A DNA stretch of 47,309 nucleotides from Desulfosporosinus sp. I2 (GCF_000960765.1 NZ_JYNH01000020.1:1-47309); one strand, 5' to 3'; counted from the stretch's first letter, positions 36,095-45,715 are shown. The notes: a model not told the origin generated them from the letters alone. Program-made: numbers and translations.

Positions 36095-36856
36095 CTAGTT
36101 AAAGATTCCGGCACGGTTCAAAATGCTTTCTACAGCCTTGACCGAGACGGCATCATCAGGCAAATCAAATAATGGTTTACCTGCCAAGTCATATTCCACA
36201 ACTAACGGATCTAATGGGATATCACCAATCACTGTGAGACCGGTTCGTTCAATTTCTTCGCTCAAGGATTCCATACTGCCTTCTGTGGTCTTAGTGACAA
36301 TTAAGTAGATGGTTTGTACGGCTGATTTAAGTCCTCGTATAAGATCGTGGACCCGTCCTGCCGAACGAATGCCTCGAGCTGAAGAATCACTAATCACAAA
36401 CATCACATCGATATGGGGGATCGTTCTTCGACTGATATGTTCTAAACCAGCCTCAGAATCAACTGCAACAAAATCATAGTTTTCTCCGATGGTCTCAAGA
36501 TATTTACGCAAGATATCATTAGGATAGCAGTAACACCCTGCACCTTGTGGCCCACCCATAACCAGAAGATCAATTTCCTTTGATTCGACTAATGATTGTT
36601 GGAGTTTGTATTCGATAAAGATATTTTTGGGCATACCTTGAGGAATCGCTTTGGGATCTTTACTTTGCTCAAGCAATTCCGAGATTGTCGACGAAACAGT
36701 TAAGCCCAAAGCTTCGCCTAAGTTTGCATTGGGGTCTGCATCGACAGCCAGGATTGAAGTTCCTTGTTTCCGGCGAACCATTTGCCTTAATAATAAAGCG
36801 GTGAATGTGGTTTTTCCTACTCCACCTTTACCTGCAACGGCTATATATTTAGACAT
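36095..36856 (-). CDS. CooC-type ATPase, second copy in the acs operon
   Basis: ATG 36856 follows TTGGAGG by five bases and gives 253 residues. The Walker A motif is AGKGGVGKTT, and a Cys-x-Cys (GAGCYCYPND) marks the CooC-like MinD/ParA ATPases that bind metal at a dimer interface. These help nickel insertion into CO dehydrogenase or acetyl-CoA synthase. Together with the first CooC (44603-45367) it gives two maturation ATPases in one operon. By position, between the RACo-type gene and acsD, it may belong to acetyl-CoA synthase maturation (AcsF-like). This is inference. Confidence 0.88.
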   Translation of the reverse strand: MSKYIAVAGKGGVGKTTFTALLLRQMVRRKQGTSILAVDADPNANLGEALGLTVSSTISELLEQSKDPKAIPQGMPKNIFIEYKLQQSLVESKEIDLLVMGGPQGAGCYCYPNDILRKYLETIGENYDFVAVDSEAGLEHISRRTIPHIDVMFVISDSSARGIRSAGRVHDLIRGLKSAVQTIYLIVTKTTEGSMESLSEEIERTGLTVIGDIPLDPLVVEYDLAGKPLFDLPDDAVSVKAVESILNRAGIFN

Positions 36857-36876
36857 ACTGACCTCCAATTATAACG

Positions 36877-38787
36877 TTATTGAAAAGATGGAAATAGAGA
36901 AATATCCGTATGGGGTAAAAACAAGGCAGCCATATATTCGTCCATATAGGTAGCTCCAACGGATAGCTCAACGTAGGTCATTTTTCGACCTAATTCTTCT
37001 GCTTCTCGCCAAGCATTCTGAGATAATAAAGCAAGACGGGCACCTTTTACGGATGCATTTCCTATAAACACATACCGTTCTGGCTCTATATCCGGCAAGA
37101 GACCTATTTGAACGGAATCATGAATATTAAGGTAATTCCCAAAACCGCCAGCAATGACAATTTTGCTAATCATGTCAATATCCACAGCAACCATATTCAA
37201 TAAGGAACGAATTCCTGCATAAATTGCCCCTTTGGCGCGAATAACATTTTTGACATCATTTTCAGTGATAACGACATCTTTTTCCCCACCGGCTTGATAA
37301 GCCCAAGCTAGAACAAATTCTTTATCATCGGCCGTTGCACGTAATCGTCCCGAGCCCGATTTATGTCCTAACTGGAAATTCCCAGCGCGGTCAATAATAC
37401 CGGCACCGAGTAATTTGGCTATACAATCCACAAGCCCCGAGCCGCATATTCCTACAGGTGTTTGGTTGTTAATCACCTTCAGGGATACATCCAACGATTC
37501 AGGATCAATGATAATCCGTTCAATCGCCCCTGGCATTGCCCGCATACCAAATGTAATGCCGCCACCTTCAAAGCTTGGACCCGCGGAACAAGCACAAGCA
37601 ACAAGCCAATCTTGATTTCCGAGGACAATTTCTCCATTCGTTCCAATGTCAATAAAGAGAATTATATCTTCGTTGTTGGCTAAATCCGTGACAAGTGTTC
37701 CAGCAACAATGTCTCCCCCGACATAACTCGCAACCGATGGATAACAATGCACCAAGGCCTCAGGCAGCATATGAAGTCCAATTTCACGAGCAGGAAAAGA
37801 AGGAATCGATGTCATGGTAGGAATGTAAGGTTCTAAGCGAATGTACCGAGGATCAACACCTAAGAACAATTGTGTCATAGTCGTATTTCCGGCTACCATT
37901 GCGCTAGAGATATCCTTCTTGCTCAAAGACTGTCGGGCTAGAATCTTATCTAGAAGTCCATTGATCGTTTCTACCACGGCGTTTCTCATCTCATGCAAGT
38001 TTTGATCGTTTTCAACCGCATACACTATACGCGATATAACGTCATCTCCGAACTTTGCTTGCTTGTTGTAAGTACCCTGTTGATCGACAATCTCACCCGT
38101 TAAGAGATTAACGAGGTAAACGACTACTGTCGTGGTACCGATATCAATAGCAAGTCCATATGGAGCATCATCATTTCCAGGTTCAATATGAGTAATAGTA
38201 AAACCTGCTTCACTATCGGTCAAAGTAACGGATACATCCCAATTTGCTTTGCGGAGAGCCTCTGGCAGATGTTTGAGAACGGATAAGGGAATTTGAAGGG
38301 GTTTATCTCCGGTTTTTAAAACTCGACGAAGTTCTAAGCTCAGGCGAGCCCAATCACTCGAATTTTCCGTCAAAGTTGGTTTAGAAAGTGAAATCCTTTG
38401 CTTAATGGCTAAAGGGTGATACCCTAACCGTTCTAGTAAATCATGTTCGCTTTCCTGTAAGAGTCCCTTTTGGACATCTCCCATTAAAACTTGATGTTCT
38501 TGTAACCTAGATTCAGGAGGTACTTCAATGATCATATCCCCTTGAATCATGGTTTTACAGGCTAGTCGAACCCCTTTAGAAAGTTGTTCAGGCGTTAGAT
38601 TTCCGGTTCCGTTTACTAAGGGATCCCCACTTGCCACAACAACCTTACAAGCTCCACAAGTCCCTTTACCACCGCACCCGGATTTGATGAAAATCTCCGC
38701 TTTAGCAGCTGCAACAAGCAAAGATGTTCCAAGATCAACCTCAACAACTCGGTTATCTGGCATGAATTTTACTTGAAATTGAGTCAA
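36877..38787 (-). CDS. RACo-type corrinoid activator (2Fe-2S, ASKHA ATPase; AcsV-like)
   Basis: A 636-residue protein. The N-terminal plant-type [2Fe-2S] domain has Cys41, Cys47, Cys50 and Cys80 (numbered from the GTG at 38796). A linker and a large C-terminal ATPase domain (DUF4445/ASKHA) follow, with GLAIDIGTTTVVVYL and LFIDIGTNGEIVLG. Such proteins reduce the inactive Co(II) corrinoid of the corrinoid/iron-sulfur protein, with ATP. TTG 38787 has AAGGA about ten bases ahead, while GTG 38796 touches that site and is less likely. It lies between acsC and the second cooC, as in other acs operons. Confidence 0.9.
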   Translation of the reverse strand: MTQFQVKFMPDNRVVEVDLGTSLLVAAAKAEIFIKSGCGGKGTCGACKVVVASGDPLVNGTGNLTPEQLSKGVRLACKTMIQGDMIIEVPPESRLQEHQVLMGDVQKGLLQESEHDLLERLGYHPLAIKQRISLSKPTLTENSSDWARLSLELRRVLKTGDKPLQIPLSVLKHLPEALRKANWDVSVTLTDSEAGFTITHIEPGNDDAPYGLAIDIGTTTVVVYLVNLLTGEIVDQQGTYNKQAKFGDDVISRIVYAVENDQNLHEMRNAVVETINGLLDKILARQSLSKKDISSAMVAGNTTMTQLFLGVDPRYIRLEPYIPTMTSIPSFPAREIGLHMLPEALVHCYPSVASYVGGDIVAGTLVTDLANNEDIILFIDIGTNGEIVLGNQDWLVACACSAGPSFEGGGITFGMRAMPGAIERIIIDPESLDVSLKVINNQTPVGICGSGLVDCIAKLLGAGIIDRAGNFQLGHKSGSGRLRATADDKEFVLAWAYQAGGEKDVVITENDVKNVIRAKGAIYAGIRSLLNMVAVDIDMISKIVIAGGFGNYLNIHDSVQIGLLPDIEPERYVFIGNASVKGARLALLSQNAWREAEELGRKMTYVELSVGATYMDEYMAALFLPHTDISLFPSFQ

Positions 38788-38892
38788 CGTTTTCACTTCC
38801 TTACTTTACCAAGAAATCCCACTAAAATCAGTCAAGCCAAGCATAGTTATTTGCCCTCATCATAACGTAATTGGTATCTATACCCAAAAGAC

Positions 38893-40218
38893 TTAGGTTA
38901 AGGATTTAGAGAAAGAAACAATTCCACTTGACTCCCGTGGTCCAACAACTGCTTTCCAGCCGGATAGTTCTGAAAGCTTTCCTGAAATAACGGCGACGTA
39001 ACCCGGAATGATCACGTTACGATGTTTTACTTTGTCAGCAATACCACTGGCAACCATTGCTTCAACGATTTTCTCAGGTTCAAATTTACCTGCGGCATAG
39101 GCTGTAAGAACTGAGGTTCCGTCAGTATCGATCGGTAGAATATAGCTTGGAATTTTGGAGGTTTCTACTTCCCCTTCGACGCTATAGTACGTTAAGGAGA
39201 AGTTTGTCGTAATGTACAAAGGTGAGTTCTCGTTGACATTTCCTACAGAATGAAGTTTTGGCTCAACTTGAATTGGCTTTTGTGGATCAGTATAAATGTT
39301 TTGTCTTAAAGTCATGAGTGGTAAAATGTGCGCTTTCTTGCTAGTTTTTAAGACAACAGCACTAGCATATTTAGCCACATAAACTGATGCCTCCATGATT
39401 TCTTCCATCGGCTCAGAATTGCTGGTATAAGCAATGACTGGATAACCGAATGGCCGGAACTTTTTCTTAATGGCTAAACGTCGCAGATGGGTAAGATTGG
39501 CCAACGTCTGAACGGGAGTCCTTGCACCAGGATCCAAGACAAATTCTTTATAACCCAAGGCTTGAGCTTTTGTCACGAGTTCTTCTAGAGCATCCAGTCC
39601 TTCTTCTTTAAGGATGACTGGAACTGAGTTTTCTTTAGCTAGGTTGACCATAGCCTCATAATTTTCAGAAGTCGCCGCACCGATCAGGGGTTTACGGGCT
39701 GCCAATTGTGCAAGGGCCGCTTTTAATGCTCCAACATCGCTGCTTAACAGAAGCAATGATTTATCAGTAGCTTCTGCCACAGTAGCTGCTACCTTAGCAA
39801 AACGTGCAGCATCACCAGATTCTTGAACGATAGCCACACCATCTAATGTGTATTGGAGACCGACACGCTCAAATTCTAAGCCCTTAATCTCCTGAATTTT
39901 AGCATTCAATTGATCATCATTGAGGGTATCTGAGACCTGAATTAATAACGTCGTTGGGTGATAAAACGTCTTATCATGACGGAAAAGGACTGTTTCATCT
40001 CCGAGAACAGAATCTTTGCCAAATTTTATAGCTTTGATCGGGGGAGCCGCTGCAGAATCCAGGTTTTCTCGGGCAGCCTCAGTGACATATGGGCAAGCGT
40101 CTAACGCTGCTTTTCCTGACGCCAAAGCCATGGCAAAAGCTAAGCAAGTCGGCACACCACATTCTCCGCAGTTTTTCTTGGGTAGTTGTTTATAGATTTC
40201 TAAACCTGTAAGAGCCAT
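38893..40218 (-). CDS. acsC: Corrinoid/iron-sulfur protein large subunit AcsC
   Basis: ATG 40218 has AAAGGGG ahead and gives 441 residues, close to the 446 of Moorella; the longer frame to 40311 lacks a ribosome site. The N-terminal [4Fe-4S] motif has Cys17, Cys20, Cys25 and Cys42 (KKNCGECGVPTCLAFAMA, then ALDACP), the same positions as in Moorella. A TIM-barrel domain and a C-terminal corrinoid-binding domain follow. It carries the methyl group to acetyl-CoA synthase. It lies between acsB and the RACo-type gene, with a hairpin in the spacer to acsB. Confidence 0.95.
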   Translation of the reverse strand: MALTGLEIYKQLPKKNCGECGVPTCLAFAMALASGKAALDACPYVTEAARENLDSAAAPPIKAIKFGKDSVLGDETVLFRHDKTFYHPTTLLIQVSDTLNDDQLNAKIQEIKGLEFERVGLQYTLDGVAIVQESGDAARFAKVAATVAEATDKSLLLLSSDVGALKAALAQLAARKPLIGAATSENYEAMVNLAKENSVPVILKEEGLDALEELVTKAQALGYKEFVLDPGARTPVQTLANLTHLRRLAIKKKFRPFGYPVIAYTSNSEPMEEIMEASVYVAKYASAVVLKTSKKAHILPLMTLRQNIYTDPQKPIQVEPKLHSVGNVNENSPLYITTNFSLTYYSVEGEVETSKIPSYILPIDTDGTSVLTAYAAGKFEPEKIVEAMVASGIADKVKHRNVIIPGYVAVISGKLSELSGWKAVVGPRESSGIVSFSKSLT

Positions 40219-40253
40219 TTTAAATCCCCTTTCTAATCGATATAGGATAAGGA

Positions 40254-40305
40254 GCAGACTAGCAAGGTCCCTAGTGAGATTTACCGTTGGGACCTTGTTG
40301 TCTGC
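40254..40305 (-). repeat. Intercistronic stem-loop between acsB and acsC
   Basis: CAAGGTCCC and GGGACCTTG form a nine-pair stem around about 17 bases, extended below by GCAGA/TCTGC. No T-run follows on the minus strand, so it is not a clear terminator. It may protect or split the acs transcript and so set the AcsA/AcsB to AcsC/D ratio, which is inference. Confidence 0.75.
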
Positions 40306-40314
40306 GAGCAAATA

Positions 40315-42495
40315 TTACATGAGAGATTCAAGGTTAAAGCAGGGATGTCCATTTTCCTCAAGGAAAGGTATAATTTCCTCTACCGTGGAACCAACTGATT
40401 CATCGGCAATTTTGTCAATAAAGTCTGCCCCTAAGCCTTCATCGATGGAGCGTTGAACAAAGTCCTCACGCAAGAATTCTTTCAGTTCTTTTGGCATCCA
40501 AACAATGCGAGCAAGTCCACCATCGGCAGGAATGAATTTTTTACTGAGCAGATAAGTTCTGCCAATTCCCATAAACCCTGGGGTTTGCATCCCTCCACCG
40601 CATGTTCCCGCTAGTGATGAGAAAGTCATTCCACAAGGGGTCATCCCTGAATGTTCACGAGTCGTGATCATAAGACCGTTTGCTTCAGGAACGATGGCCA
40701 TGATGGCCTCAAAGCAACCACAAGAGGTCATCGGTCTATCCATGAGAGTATAGAGATTAACCTCTTCCAAGGTGTTGTTCGAAGCTTTATACAAATACTC
40801 ATTAGTACTATGCCACATACCTTTTAACTCATCAATGGCTGGCCCTTTAGGAATCGGTTGATTTGGACCATTTGGAGAGATTTCATGGGATGCTTTGGCA
40901 TCTAACCAACTCACTGCGCCACACAATCCAACCCGTTCTGGCGTAACGATGCAAACGTGGTTTGGAGCAAATGACTGACAGAGCAAGCAGGAGTAGAAGT
41001 CTTCAACAGATTCATCTGTCAAGCTCCTCATGCGATCGTCTCGAGCTCTATAACGTTCGCGCGCGAGAATAAGGCCTTCATCAACCGCAGCTTGGTCAAG
41101 CATAATAGTTACTTCAACACGGTCAATAATTGCCGGGAATTCTTCTTTTAACTTAGCAATCAAAAGATCGCCAAAGTGTTTCATTAAGAAACCTTTTGCT
41201 CTAGCATCTTTAGAAATCCGGACCCAGCACAAATCACGTTGAGCCACATGCCAAACGCCTTCACCATAGTTTGCAAAATAATGAATTCGACGTTCAAAAA
41301 CTCCTTCAAAATCTGCCTGCATTTTTCGTCCATAGATATCAATTTTAATTCCCAAAGGAAGTTTGGTTCCCTCAGGAACGGTATCAATGTCGGGACCTAT
41401 AACCGTGACCTGACCGTCAACGATATTTTCAGGTCCAACCATTTGGACAAGTTCAAATGCAGTCGTTCGTCCACCACCAAATTCGACGTAGGTATCTCCT
41501 TTGCGAATAGTCTCGCCCTCAAACGCTGGTCCGAAGTTAACCGGGATCGGTAATTCGACGCTGGTTAATTTAATCCCTCGAACTTCCAAGGCCAACGGAA
41601 CTATTTTCTCATAATCAGGCTCGGAAATATACCAATCTGGGATTTGCATATCATCACTGAGTACCTGATCCGTCAAAATTGGGAAGCCCATGAAAATCGC
41701 GCCCATTGAAGCCGCTACTTTGACATCATCCAATTCGCCAAGATTTAAGACAAAAGCCCGAATCCGACGACGTTGATAATCACGATGGTTTTCCCGTTCT
41801 CCAGCAGGAATTCCGCCGAAAGCAAGTCCTGCACGGAACGCATAGTTAACAGCATGAATAATCTGAGTAAAGTTTCCTAATGGGAAGGCAATGTAGTCCT
41901 CACCAATTTTTACATTTTCTTCAAGCAACTGTTCGATAATCTCATCACATAAGAAAATCATAAACCCTTTACCCATGAGATTGTCGACAATTTTCTTAGC
42001 TGATGGAGAATCTTTGGCTCGTCCGAGGATAACAGCAACACCAGGAATGGTCCAGTCAACCATTTTAATCCCATGTTTCCGGACGATGGGGTCGCCTAAG
42101 AATCCAGTCCAAGGCTTAGTTTTGGGTTCATCCCCACGTAGATAATTAAGGGTCTCAATGATTTCCGCAGCATAAAGGACGGATTCCCCCCAAAGCCTTG
42201 CGTTATCAAAGGTAAGCTCTGTGCGAATTTGAGTACGCATGCGATTTAAAATCGGCACTAATTCACCCAGCTTAGTAACTTTTTCGCCAGAAAGACACGT
42301 GATAACTGGAAGGTGGTAAGCGGTATCTGGGTAACCAATAACTTGTTCGCTTCCGAAGTCTTTAAGAGCACGATTCAAAAGAATTTCTGCATAGGTCATG
42401 GCAATAATTGTGCCGTCTAAAGCTTTCCGTAACAGTTTTTTAGGTTGAATACTTGGATCTTTAATTGCGCCTTCATAAATTTGCTCCATAGACAT
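40315..42495 (-). CDS. acsB: Acetyl-CoA synthase AcsB
   Basis: ATG 42495 lies seven bases after AGGAGG and gives 726 residues (Moorella 729); the ATG two codons earlier touches the ribosome site. The A-cluster residues are visible: CLLCQSF, HVCIVTPE and GLCGAVSW supply the [4Fe-4S] cysteines, and MTSCGCFEA supplies the Cys-Gly-Cys that binds the distal nickel. Numbered from the earlier ATG these are Cys505, 508, 517, 527, 594 and 596. It joins the methyl group from AcsCD, CO from AcsA and CoA into acetyl-CoA. It lies 17 bases after acsA. Confidence 0.97.
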   Translation of the reverse strand: MSMEQIYEGAIKDPSIQPKKLLRKALDGTIIAMTYAEILLNRALKDFGSEQVIGYPDTAYHLPVITCLSGEKVTKLGELVPILNRMRTQIRTELTFDNARLWGESVLYAAEIIETLNYLRGDEPKTKPWTGFLGDPIVRKHGIKMVDWTIPGVAVILGRAKDSPSAKKIVDNLMGKGFMIFLCDEIIEQLLEENVKIGEDYIAFPLGNFTQIIHAVNYAFRAGLAFGGIPAGERENHRDYQRRRIRAFVLNLGELDDVKVAASMGAIFMGFPILTDQVLSDDMQIPDWYISEPDYEKIVPLALEVRGIKLTSVELPIPVNFGPAFEGETIRKGDTYVEFGGGRTTAFELVQMVGPENIVDGQVTVIGPDIDTVPEGTKLPLGIKIDIYGRKMQADFEGVFERRIHYFANYGEGVWHVAQRDLCWVRISKDARAKGFLMKHFGDLLIAKLKEEFPAIIDRVEVTIMLDQAAVDEGLILARERYRARDDRMRSLTDESVEDFYSCLLCQSFAPNHVCIVTPERVGLCGAVSWLDAKASHEISPNGPNQPIPKGPAIDELKGMWHSTNEYLYKASNNTLEEVNLYTLMDRPMTSCGCFEAIMAIVPEANGLMITTREHSGMTPCGMTFSSLAGTCGGGMQTPGFMGIGRTYLLSKKFIPADGGLARIVWMPKELKEFLREDFVQRSIDEGLGADFIDKIADESVGSTVEEIIPFLEENGHPCFNLESLM

Positions 42496-42511
42496 AAACA
42501 TTCCTCCTTTC

Positions 42512-44530
42512 TTACCAACCTTGGGCTAGTGAAGTGTTATTCTTCTCGGCAGTCTTTTTATGAATATTAAGCTTCCAGGTACGATACTCAAGTGCATCTA
42601 AGAGTTTCTTTGCGCCAATGTTAGGGTCAACTTCGAAGATAAAATTACCACCGAACACATCATGAGCAATTTGTGTTGCGATACCATAGACGAGGTCACT
42701 TCCTTCAAGAGGAGGAAGAGATCCAACGTGAGTAGGTAAACCGAGAGAAACACACCACGAACCGATCGCGACAGCTTTTTCATGCATAGCTTCTGGAGCA
42801 GAGGCAACAAATGGAACTTTTGGAATATCGACGCCAAGTTCATTAGCCATTGCTACGGCTAAATCTGCGCCACGGCTATTATCGACACAAGAACCAACAT
42901 GGAAGACTAGTGGCAGACCTGTTGATAATTCTGGATTTGCAGCTTCTAATGTTTGGATGAAGGATTTGAGACCAGCGCCCGCATAGGTATCTACTGCCAA
43001 GGGCGACATTAGTCCGAATTTAGCATAAGCACCTGATGAACAACCGGTAGAAATAACAAAAACGTCATTTTTCACGAGTTCTTTTAAGACTGTAATGTGG
43101 GATTCATCTTGAGCTCGTTTTAGATTGTTACATCCGGCCATGAGGGCGACCCCTTTGAGCTGTCCACTTAAAATAGCATCTGTAAGCACAGAAATCGGTC
43201 GTTCAGGACAGACCTTTGAGAAAATTTCCATGAGTGCTTCGACACTAAAACCAGCTACAAGCTTGTGTTTTTCGCTAGGAATGGAGATTTTCTTAGGATC
43301 CCGATGTTTATATGCCTCAATAGCGATGCTAATAAGTTTTTTGGCATCATTCATCGCCGTGGTTGTGTCAAAGGCGATGTGTTGAGCACCTGGGATTTTC
43401 ATAATAGCTTCCGTTGTAATAACCTTGGTATGGAAACATTCCGCAACGGTTTGCACTGCTGGATAGATACATTGAATATCAACAACCATCGCATCTAAAG
43501 CACCAGTTAAGATAGCCATTTCTTGAGAGGCAGAGGAGGTTGCAAGATAAACACCTTCGCGCATGAGCAGTTCATTACCGGTACAGCAAATCCCTACGAT
43601 ATTTACCCCTTCAGCTCCAGCCTTTACAGCCTCTTCTTTCATTGCTCGTGCAGCGGCAACCACCATTTCACTCAGAACCGGGTTATGCCCGTGAACTGCG
43701 ATATTTACCATTTTAGGGTTGATTACACCTAAATTTGCTTCCGAGACAATGGGTTCGGGGATTCCAAACAACACGTCACTGAGATTTGTTCCGATATATT
43801 CCCCACCTAAGTCGGCAAGTGAGCTTTTAAGTCCCCCAAAGATAATATTGACTGGATCACTATCAACGCCCATGGCTGTTTGAGCAATAAGTTCAGTAAT
43901 AGAACCGTCAATATTCCTAGGCATGATATTTGTATGCTTGAATTTTTTACGTCGACCTTCTGTCATAAAGGAGTCCAGAAAAGCCAGCGGACGATCTTGG
44001 TAACGTCCGAAATCTGAATACCCAAGCTCTACTACATCTCTAAGGATGTCTTTCTCCTCACGGTCAAGAGTGGCAATTCCTAACTTTTGTGCTAATACTA
44101 GAAGCTTGGCAGGGGATTTAATTTCATAATCGTCAGCATGTCCTTCGACTAAAGCGTGAGCTGTATGCAAAACATGTCGCGCGTGTTCAGAGTGGGATGC
44201 AGCTCCTCCGGCAATCATTCTGACTAAGTTACGGGAAACGATCGTGTAGGCAGTTGCTCCACATATTCCTCGACTCGCAGGACCCTCTTCTTTTTTCACT
44301 CGGCAAGGACCAGCGATACAAATTCGGCAACAAATTCCATTATATCCAAAAGTACACTGCGGCTGTTGGGCAACTACGCGGTCATAAACCGTTTCGATTT
44401 TCTTATCCTGAATCATTTTTAACATTTGTAGAGCACCGGGGTCAGTAGTACGAATGGGATTCTTAGGATCAACGACTCGCGGTGCGTCGGATGGTCGGGC
44501 GGTATGGGTTAAATCCCGATATCTAGGCAT
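42512..44530 (-). CDS. acsA: Carbon monoxide dehydrogenase catalytic subunit AcsA/CooS
   Basis: A 672-residue Ni-Fe enzyme interconverting CO and CO2 (Moorella 674). Cys59, Cys67, Cys68, Cys71, Cys76 and Cys90 sit at the same numbers as the D- and B-cluster ligands of Moorella. Later Cys/His motifs include VHGHNPVLSEM, GICCTGNELLMREG, GCSSGAYAKFG and HVGSCVDNSRGADLA, which fit the C-cluster. GGAGG precedes the ATG. It is followed by acsB and preceded by cooC, so the monomer is predicted to form the AcsA2B2 complex. Confidence 0.97.
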   Translation of the reverse strand: MPRYRDLTHTARPSDAPRVVDPKNPIRTTDPGALQMLKMIQDKKIETVYDRVVAQQPQCTFGYNGICCRICIAGPCRVKKEEGPASRGICGATAYTIVSRNLVRMIAGGAASHSEHARHVLHTAHALVEGHADDYEIKSPAKLLVLAQKLGIATLDREEKDILRDVVELGYSDFGRYQDRPLAFLDSFMTEGRRKKFKHTNIMPRNIDGSITELIAQTAMGVDSDPVNIIFGGLKSSLADLGGEYIGTNLSDVLFGIPEPIVSEANLGVINPKMVNIAVHGHNPVLSEMVVAAARAMKEEAVKAGAEGVNIVGICCTGNELLMREGVYLATSSASQEMAILTGALDAMVVDIQCIYPAVQTVAECFHTKVITTEAIMKIPGAQHIAFDTTTAMNDAKKLISIAIEAYKHRDPKKISIPSEKHKLVAGFSVEALMEIFSKVCPERPISVLTDAILSGQLKGVALMAGCNNLKRAQDESHITVLKELVKNDVFVISTGCSSGAYAKFGLMSPLAVDTYAGAGLKSFIQTLEAANPELSTGLPLVFHVGSCVDNSRGADLAVAMANELGVDIPKVPFVASAPEAMHEKAVAIGSWCVSLGLPTHVGSLPPLEGSDLVYGIATQIAHDVFGGNFIFEVDPNIGAKKLLDALEYRTWKLNIHKKTAEKNNTSLAQGW

Positions 44531-44602
44531 ATTACACCCTCCTCTTTTTTAAGATCTTGTCTCTTCTTACTTATACTCACATCTCACTAACGAAAACCTC
44601 TG

Positions 44603-45367
44603 TCATCTCCCTTCATCAACTATCTTCTGGTAAATTGTATTGAGCATAACTCCCAGAGACCCACCAGGCAACTCGTCACTGCCTGAATTTATGGACATTT
44701 CCAACAGCTCGTCACTATAAGGGATAATACCAATAAGCTGTTCTAAAGGAAAGTGGTCTCTAAGAAAATTTTCATCTTTGGAATTACGTACCTTATTACC
44801 AATCACAACTACATGTGGAATTCCCAATTCAGAAGCAAGCTTTTGAATAACTTTTACAGTTTGTACACTCACCTTGGAAGGTTCCGTGACAATCACAAGA
44901 ATATCAACCCCTAAGGCAGTACCACGAGTAAGCTGTTCTATACCAGCACCCATATCTAAAATAACAGTGTCTTGTTCTCCAAGTATTAAGGAATTGACCA
45001 GAGCTTGAAGAAAGCTATTTTCCTTACAATAACAGGAGGTTCCACCGCCTTTGATATTACCCATACGGAAAAATTTAATCGCACCTATCGAAATGCTGTA
45101 ATCATCAAGGATGTCGTCAACCTGCGGATTCAATGGGTAATAAGTTCCGCTTCCACCCATTCTCTCTTCAATCAGTTCTTTCATATCGACAATTGGTTTA
45201 AGATCAGCAAGAACATCCTCGGAGATACCTAAGATTGTCCCGAGGCTTGCATCTGGATCAGCATCCACAGCTAAAACAGTAATTCCTTTTTGAGAGAGCC
45301 AATGAGCAAAATTAGCTGCAAAGGTAGTTTTACCGACACCACCCTTACCAGAGATTGCTATTTTCAA
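44603..45367 (-). CDS. cooC: CO dehydrogenase nickel-insertion ATPase CooC
   Basis: A 254-residue MinD/ParA-like ATPase with Walker A GKGGVGKTTFAANF, AVDADPDASLG, and the Cys-x-Cys pair in GGGTSCYCKENSF that binds metal between two subunits. It helps load nickel into the C-cluster of AcsA. The start is TTG with AAGGAG about ten bases ahead. It is the first gene of the acs operon, 73 bases before acsA, and the promoter and repeat region lies just upstream. Confidence 0.93.
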   Translation of the reverse strand: MKIAISGKGGVGKTTFAANFAHWLSQKGITVLAVDADPDASLGTILGISEDVLADLKPIVDMKELIEERMGGSGTYYPLNPQVDDILDDYSISIGAIKFFRMGNIKGGGTSCYCKENSFLQALVNSLILGEQDTVILDMGAGIEQLTRGTALGVDILVIVTEPSKVSVQTVKVIQKLASELGIPHVVVIGNKVRNSKDENFLRDHFPLEQLIGIIPYSDELLEMSINSGSDELPGGSLGVMLNTIYQKIVDEGR

Positions 45368-45447
45368 CCTGTCTCAACTCCTTCTACGTGAATATTTATG
45401 AGACTTCCTATGCTAACTAATCCCCTTGATTAGATATTCTTTTTTTG

Positions 45448-45465
45448 TTTGCAAAATCCTGCAAA
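45448..45465. promoter_or_regulatory. Inverted repeat upstream of the acs operon
   Basis: TTTGCA and TGCAAA form a perfect six-base inverted repeat with a six-base spacer. It lies about 80 bases upstream of cooC and just downstream of the promoter candidate, a position where a bound protein could block transcription. TTTGCA also occurs in the upstream tandem repeats. Confidence 0.4.
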
Positions 45466-45507
45466 CTTTCTGAATATATTATCTATTAATTTAAAGTTTT
45501 TTTAAAA

Positions 45508-45537
45508 TTTATAAACTTTTAATAATATTTATATCAA
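45508..45537 (-). promoter_or_regulatory. Candidate vegetative promoter of the acs operon
   Basis: On the minus strand TTGATA and TATAAA are separated by 18 bases, about 140 bases before the cooC start. The surroundings are very AT-rich, so chance matches are common. The remaining spacer 45368-45715 has no gene. Confidence 0.35.
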
Positions 45538-45619
45538 TTGTTTGAATTAATATAATATTCTGTGTATTCCTAATTGCATAATCGCTTTTCTTTCTATCCC
45601 AAAAAGGTCTTCTTCGCTT

Positions 45620-45659
45620 CTTTCAATATCTAGCAAAAACTTTCAATGTCATGCAAAAA
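45620..45659. repeat. Tandem 20-bp direct repeat upstream of the acs operon
   Basis: CTTTCAATATCTAGCAAAAA (45620-45639) is followed directly by CTTTCAATGTCATGCAAAAA (45640-45659), 17 of 20 bases alike. The 20-base period puts both copies on the same face of the helix, as in activator sites. They lie about 85 bases upstream of the promoter candidate and after the degV stop. Confidence 0.7.
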
Positions 45660-45715
45660 TTTATAGTTCTGCTTTGACATTTAGTCGTTTAAAATTCAAT
45701 TGAATAGCTTGGGAA

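Noticed and set aside
40254-40305. Stem-loop after acsB as an operon-ending terminator
   Set aside because: No T-run follows and acsC begins 36 bases on with its own ribosome site in the same pathway, so the operon most likely continues.
45440-45470. Sigma-54 promoter near the TTTGCA dyad
   Set aside because: The GG and GC elements are not at the -24/-12 spacing.
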